Source: Flavobacteriales bacterium
GTDB lineage: Bacteria > Bacteroidota > Bacteroidia > Flavobacteriales_D > Sanyastnellaceae
Reading direction: 5' to 3'
DNA length: 37,784 nucleotides
NCBI GenBank assembly: GCA_029242765.1
Contig: JAQWTJ010000005.1
Coordinates: forward strand, 1 to 37,784
The position numbers were made by a program, and so were the translations under genes. Below, piece by piece: positions 34,101 to 37,784 of the stretch; within the stretch, counting starts at the first letter, position 1, and every line of letters starts with the position of its first letter. The notes beneath the pieces are model-generated. The model worked only from the letters and a program-made list of their open reading frames with translations. It did no database searches and was not told where the DNA came from.

Positions 34101-34128
34101 GAAAAGCGGGCGATTCTGCGTGTCGCCC
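34101..34128 (-). terminator. probable terminator after thioredoxin-like gene
   Basis: On the minus strand GGGCGA and TCGCCC (arms 34123-34128 and 34108-34113) form a hairpin followed by GCTTTTC. It lies about 35 bases beyond the stop of the thioredoxin-like gene and upstream of gltA. Confidence 0.5.
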
Positions 34129-34162
34129 CTCCATCAAATTACGAATTCTCCCTAGAGAAGAC

Positions 34163-34720
34163 TCACTTAAATGTCGAGGTGAAGCCCTTCTGGAAGTCGT
34201 CCCAAATCGCTTGCTCCATACCCTTGAACCAAGCGTCATTGAAGAAGCGCAAATACAGCTCGATTTGCTGGGGCGACTTGTAGCCGCTCACTGGGGCAAT
34301 CATCTCAGAGTTCTCATCAAGATACACCAGCGTGGGGTAGGCGTTCACACCAAATTTGCGCGATAAGTGGTGCACGCCGTTTCGGCCGGGTTTGCCCTGA
34401 ACATAGTTTGGGTTCGAATAAGTTTTTCCGTCCCATGTCACATCCTCAGGTGACTCCGCATTGAACTTCACCGCGTAGAAATTTGTGTTCAAGTAGGCGA
34501 TCACATCAGCGTTGGTAAACGTGTTACGCATCATCATTTTGCACGGCCCACACCACTTGGTGTAGACGTCAATCATCACTTTACGAGGCTCTTCTTGCTG
34601 TGCCGCTTCCAGTTCTTCAAAAGAGAGCCAATTGATTTCAGCGCCTTGGGCAAGGGTTTGTGAAACAGGAGCAAAAAGCATGGCCACTAGGCCTAAAATG
34701 GAAAAGGTCCGCATCAGCAT
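34163..34720 (-). CDS. secreted thioredoxin-fold protein
   Basis: The 185-residue protein begins with a signal peptide (MLMRTFSILGLVAMLFAPV) and continues with a thioredoxin domain: VMIDVYTKWCGPCKMM (active site WCGPC about 63-67), NTNFYAVKFNAESPE, and AYPTLVYLDENSE with the cis-Pro. It would work as a disulfide reductase or oxidoreductase in the periplasm. A 40-residue insertion (GKTYSNPNYVQGKPGRNGV) separates helix 2 from the cis-Pro. ATG 34720 is used; 34714 is also possible. GATATTTG lies 5 nt before it, immediately after the terminator of the upstream transporter gene. Confidence 0.9.
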   Translation of the reverse strand: MLMRTFSILGLVAMLFAPVSQTLAQGAEINWLSFEELEAAQQEEPRKVMIDVYTKWCGPCKMMMRNTFTNADVIAYLNTNFYAVKFNAESPEDVTWDGKTYSNPNYVQGKPGRNGVHHLSRKFGVNAYPTLVYLDENSEMIAPVSGYKSPQQIELYLRFFNDAWFKGMEQAIWDDFQKGFTSTFK

Positions 34721-34735
34721 AGCTGCAAATATCGT

Positions 34736-34783
34736 AAAAAGAAGGGGACCTCCGCAACGCTTTTGCAAGCGTTGGGAGGCCCC
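34736..34783 (-). terminator. strong intrinsic terminator after the POT transporter gene
   Basis: GGGG-A-CCTCC-G-CAACGCTT (34744-34762) pairs with AAGCGTTG-GGAGG-CCCC (34767-34783), 17 base pairs with two single-base bulges. On the minus strand it is followed by TTCTTTTT. It separates the POT gene (stop at 34823) from the thioredoxin-like gene. Confidence 0.82.
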
Positions 34784-34822
34784 ACTATATCGTCGCACTT
34801 TCAGCGCAGCTTTGAATCGCGC

Positions 34823-36337
34823 TCAGCGAACACCGTGCATCAGCTTGTTGAGCGGACCGCTCAGCAAGGCAATCAATACAGCGAAGGCCACCAGGACCAT
34901 CCCCAAGGTTGAGAACACATCGATGTACGTGTGCAGGCTGGCCATCGCATCGACGCCCTCCTCGCCGCCACCGTGTCCGCCGGTGAGCGTGGCAATCAAA
35001 CCGCCAGCGTAATTGGCAATAGCGAAGCTCAAGAACCAACCGCCCATAGCCGTACCGGCAATGTCTTTTGGCGCAAGTTTCGTCACCATCGACAGGCCGA
35101 TGGGCGAGAGGAAGAGCTCACCCGAGGTGTGCAAGAGATACAAGGCCACCAACGTCAGCAGCGGCACCATAGCGGCGTCGTCTACAAATTGAAGACCGAC
35201 AATGGTCAGCAAGAAGCCCACGCCGAGCTGCAAAATGCCAAGCGAAAACTTCATCGGGATGCTGGGGTTTTTCCCGATTTTATCGAGTTTGACCCACATC
35301 CAGGTGAAAACTGATCCGAGCACCACGATAAAGAACGGGTTGAAGAACTGCGTCATCGAAGCGGGCATCAACCAGCCGAAAATGTGGCGGTCGACATTTC
35401 GGTCAGCAAAGAGCGTGAGTGATGTGCCTGCCTGCTCGAAGCAGGCCCAGAAAATCACATTGATCACCATCATGATCACCAAGGCCACCATGCGGTCACG
35501 GTACTTCGGCCCCTCGGCAATGCCCGCTTTAATAAGACTTGCAGCGACATACGCAAAGAGCGCAAGCAGCAGCACCGTCATCAACGGAAAATTGAACGTT
35601 CCAAAACCCAAGTTCAATTCGAAGCTGTTTTTCAAAATCAGCACGTAACACAGTGGAATCAATAGAAGCGACCCCAGTGTGATGAGTTGGTACGTCTTCA
35701 TGCCCCATTTCTCTACCATGCCCGCCTCTCGGATATTCAAACCGGGGGCTGCAGAGTAATTGTCGCGGCCCAACCAGAAAATGGCAAGACCCGATAGCAT
35801 GCCCGCGCCCGCAAGGCCGAAACCGTAGTGGAACCCGTAGGTTTCGCCCACATATGCCACGACCGTGGTGGCGAGCAAAGCACCGATGTTGATGCCGATA
35901 TAGAAAATTGTGAAGCCCGAGTCGCGCCGGGGGTCATCGTCTTCATAGAGCTTGCCTACGATCGTGGAAATATTGGCCTTGAAGTAACCGTTGCCCACGA
36001 TTAACGCGCCCATACCAATCAGCAAGAACATCTCATTTCCGCCAAGAATCATAAACTCGCCAATGGCCATCAAGACGGCGCCCAGCAATATGGCGTAGCG
36101 GTACCCGAGGTATTGGTCTGCAAGACGTCCACCCAACACCGGTGCGGCGTAGATCAGTCCGGTGTACGCACCGTACATCATGGAGGCCTCAGCGTCGCCT
36201 TTCATCAGTGATTTCACCAGATAAAGCGTGAGCAGTGTGCGCATGCCGTAGTAGCAAAAACGCTCCCACATCTCCGAGAAGAACAGGGTGTACAGTCCGC
36301 GCGGATGTCCCGCAGCAGGGGTGTTTTGATTCGTCAT
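34823..36337 (-). CDS. POT/PTR2 family proton-coupled peptide transporter
   Basis: The 504-residue inner-membrane protein belongs to the major facilitator superfamily and imports di- and tripeptides with protons. FFSEMWERFCYYGM (about 19-32) is the ExxERFxYYG signature with the proton-binding glutamates, FYIGINIGALLAT (about 146-158) matches the PTR2 signature, and SGELFLSPIGLSMV (about 407-420) carries the conserved Glu of helix 10. Around 13-14 helices can be counted. The start is ATG 36337. Upstream lies TATATTCG (36387-36394), part of an 11-mer shared with the adenosine deaminase upstream region. The DPP-IV gene is 64 bases upstream in the same direction, a natural partner. Confidence 0.93.
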   Translation of the reverse strand: MTNQNTPAAGHPRGLYTLFFSEMWERFCYYGMRTLLTLYLVKSLMKGDAEASMMYGAYTGLIYAAPVLGGRLADQYLGYRYAILLGAVLMAIGEFMILGGNEMFLLIGMGALIVGNGYFKANISTIVGKLYEDDDPRRDSGFTIFYIGINIGALLATTVVAYVGETYGFHYGFGLAGAGMLSGLAIFWLGRDNYSAAPGLNIREAGMVEKWGMKTYQLITLGSLLLIPLCYVLILKNSFELNLGFGTFNFPLMTVLLLALFAYVAASLIKAGIAEGPKYRDRMVALVIMMVINVIFWACFEQAGTSLTLFADRNVDRHIFGWLMPASMTQFFNPFFIVVLGSVFTWMWVKLDKIGKNPSIPMKFSLGILQLGVGFLLTIVGLQFVDDAAMVPLLTLVALYLLHTSGELFLSPIGLSMVTKLAPKDIAGTAMGGWFLSFAIANYAGGLIATLTGGHGGGEEGVDAMASLHTYIDVFSTLGMVLVAFAVLIALLSGPLNKLMHGVR

Positions 36338-36401
36338 AGGGTTTTCGATTCAGGTTTCAAGAGGTCTCGATTCGGTTGAATGAGGGCGAATATACACGCC
36401 T

Positions 36402-37784
36402 TTAGAAATGCTCTTTCACAAAGCCAAGCATCATTTCAAACAAATGAAGGCGGGTGTTTCCACCGTAAATGCCGTGGTTGCGATTTGGATAGGCAAAAAA
36501 GTCAAAGTCCACACCGGCTTTCACAAGGGCATCGACCATCTCCATGGAGTTCTGAAAGTGAACATTGTCGTCCGCCGAACCGTGAACCAGCAGAAAGGGG
36601 CCGTGCATCTTATCCACGTGATTGATCGGGCTATTGTCGTCGTAGCCTTCTGCATTTTCCTGAGGCGTGCGCATGAAGCGTTCGGTGTAAATGCTGTCGT
36701 AATAGCGCCAATTGGTCACCGGTGCCACGCAAATGCCCGCCTTGAAGTGGTCCGCGCCTTTGGTCATGGCCAGGGCCGTCATGTAACCTCCGTAGCTCCA
36801 TCCCTGGATGCCGATTCGATCGCCGTCAATGAAGGGCATGGCCGTGAGATGCTCGGCGAAGTCGATGAAGTCCTCCGTTTCGAGCTTGCCGAGTTGCAGG
36901 TAGGTGCTGTGCTCAAAAGCGCGGCCTCTTTTGGGTGTGCCACGCGGGTCGACGCTCACTACGATGTAGCCCTGCTGGCACAGCAAGTTGTGCCACATTT
37001 GGCTGATGCCACCCCAACGATCGTTTACTGTGTTCACCCCCGGGCCGCCGTAAATTGCCACGTAGACCGGATACTGCTTCGCGGGGTCAGCCGCCATCGC
37101 CTGGTCAAAGTCAGCCGGCTTCATCATCCATGCATTGAGCTGTGTTCCAATGTCGTTTTTGAAGGTGAAAAACTCTTTGGTCGCCAGCGCATGCTGAGCC
37201 AGCGTGGCCTTCAGTTGTTCGTTGTCCTCAAGCGTTCGAATCGCATTCCAATTCCGGTCTCTCAGCGTGTACGTGGCCGGGGTCTGGGCGTCGCTGTGAT
37301 TGTGGATACTGTAGGCAAACGTCCGGCTGTATGCCGCCCCATGACTTCCGGGCGTCTCGTCTAGCAATTCAATTGCTCCGCTCAGGTTCACCCGCTCCAG
37401 ATGCGTTTGGGTGGGGCCTTTAGTCGAGGACGAAAAGTACACCTGCTCGTTTTCCGCATCGAATCCATGGACGCTTATTACATCCCAATCCCCTTTTGTC
37501 AACTGCTTTGTTTCTCCATTGAAACTGATGCGATACAAATGATTGTATCCGTCATCCATACTCGTCCACAAGAAATCACTTCCGTTGGCGAGAAAGACGA
37601 GGTTGTCGTGCACCGGGATGTACGTTTCGCTGATTTCCGCATGAATCGGAGTGCGGTTCACTTGCATTGCCGCCCCAGGTTCGGAAGACTGCACGATCTC
37701 ACACGCCACGAGCTCCAACCTGTTTTGGTGGCGATTCATCTCCGTAACACAGAGTGAATTTGGATTGGTCGTCCACTGGATGCG
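36402..37784 (-). CDS. dipeptidyl peptidase IV (S9B family), C-terminal part
   Basis: The reading frame stays open to the right edge, so only the last 460 residues are seen. It is an S9 prolyl oligopeptidase-family enzyme that removes X-Pro dipeptides from peptide N-termini, usually in the periplasm or outer membrane. The propeller end (WTSMDDGYNHLYRISFNG, and IQWTTNPNSL in the codons at the edge) is followed by the alpha/beta hydrolase domain: GWSYGGYM with the catalytic Ser, VHGSADDNVH with Asp and YPNRNHGIYGG with His. An internal ATG at 37739 is not a real start, because coding sequence of the family continues before it. The POT peptide transporter gene follows 64 bases downstream. Confidence 0.94.
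   Translation of the reverse strand, partial: RIQWTTNPNSLCVTEMNRHQNRLELVACEIVQSSEPGAAMQVNRTPIHAEISETYIPVHDNLVFLANGSDFLWTSMDDGYNHLYRISFNGETKQLTKGDWDVISVHGFDAENEQVYFSSSTKGPTQTHLERVNLSGAIELLDETPGSHGAAYSRTFAYSIHNHSDAQTPATYTLRDRNWNAIRTLEDNEQLKATLAQHALATKEFFTFKNDIGTQLNAWMMKPADFDQAMAADPAKQYPVYVAIYGGPGVNTVNDRWGGISQMWHNLLCQQGYIVVSVDPRGTPKRGRAFEHSTYLQLGKLETEDFIDFAEHLTAMPFIDGDRIGIQGWSYGGYMTALAMTKGADHFKAGICVAPVTNWRYYDSIYTERFMRTPQENAEGYDDNSPINHVDKMHGPFLLVHGSADDNVHFQNSMEMVDALVKAGVDFDFFAYPNRNHGIYGGNTRLHLFEMMLGFVKEHF

Noticed and set aside
36387-36397. 11-mer CGAATATACAC shared with 27285-27295, as a common regulatory site
   Set aside because: Only two copies, at different distances from their genes (50 and 7 nt). 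More likely both contain a -7-like TATATTCG by coincidence of promoter use.
36408-37364. 318-codon plus-strand frame opposite DPP-IV
   Set aside because: The opposite strand encodes an intact catalytic triad of a known family; this frame is an antisense shadow.

Overview
The window is chromosomal DNA from a moderately GC-rich member of the Bacteroidota, probably Flavobacteriales or a close relative. The evidence is a short (289 aa) group-1 sigma factor, a secreted protein with the gliding-motility/type IX secretion C-terminal domain, a DUF5715 protein, a GWxTD protein, the absence of Shine-Dalgarno signals, and promoters of the Bacteroidota type (TTG, 19 nt, TAnnTTTG). I see no phage, transposon, integron or CRISPR material. 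Coding is very dense: no gene-free gap exceeds about 170 bases, and several convergent genes overlap at their 3' ends.

Layout. 1-5411: tail of an unknown gene, a DEAD-box helicase and a SpoU-type RNA methyltransferase (minus strand), then an Omp85-type outer-membrane protein and accD. 5451-9188: core information genes rpsO, pnp and rpoD, with clear promoter and terminator signals. 9100-14388: a divergent alkA-like DNA glycosylase, a beta-helix lipoprotein and a 1026-aa ABCG-type transporter with unusual N-terminal domains. 14363-16886: a SiaB/SiaC-type kinase and phosphoprotein pair, then divergently a methyltransferase and a ZIP metal transporter. 17058-22747: HMG-CoA lyase, a small unknown gene, and a minus-strand operon GWxTD protein - glycosyltransferase - ComEC. 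22860-29444: the type IX-sorted protein, an ABM-domain protein, a FemAB/GNAT-like acetyltransferase, adenosine deaminase, a Tudor-like small protein, a YhiN-type flavoprotein and tRNA-Ser(UGA). 29525-37784: a sterol desaturase-type membrane protein, a 54-aa small gene, DUF5715, crotonase, citrate synthase, a thioredoxin-like protein, a POT peptide transporter and a dipeptidyl peptidase IV that runs off the right edge.

How genes may work together. rpsO and pnp are the classic ribosome/RNA-turnover pair. DPP-IV and POT together suggest periplasmic release and uptake of di/tripeptides. HMG-CoA lyase and the crotonase could both serve leucine breakdown, with citrate synthase taking the acetyl-CoA. 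SiaB/SiaC form a phosphorylation switch of the kind known in biofilm control, here without the SiaA phosphatase or SiaD cyclase.

The most notable hidden pattern is regulatory. About twelve genes carry a -7-box-like octamer (TAnnTTTG or one mismatch) only 3-6 nt before the start codon, which would give leaderless or near-leaderless mRNAs. By contrast rpsO, gltA and tRNA-Ser have complete promoters set further upstream.
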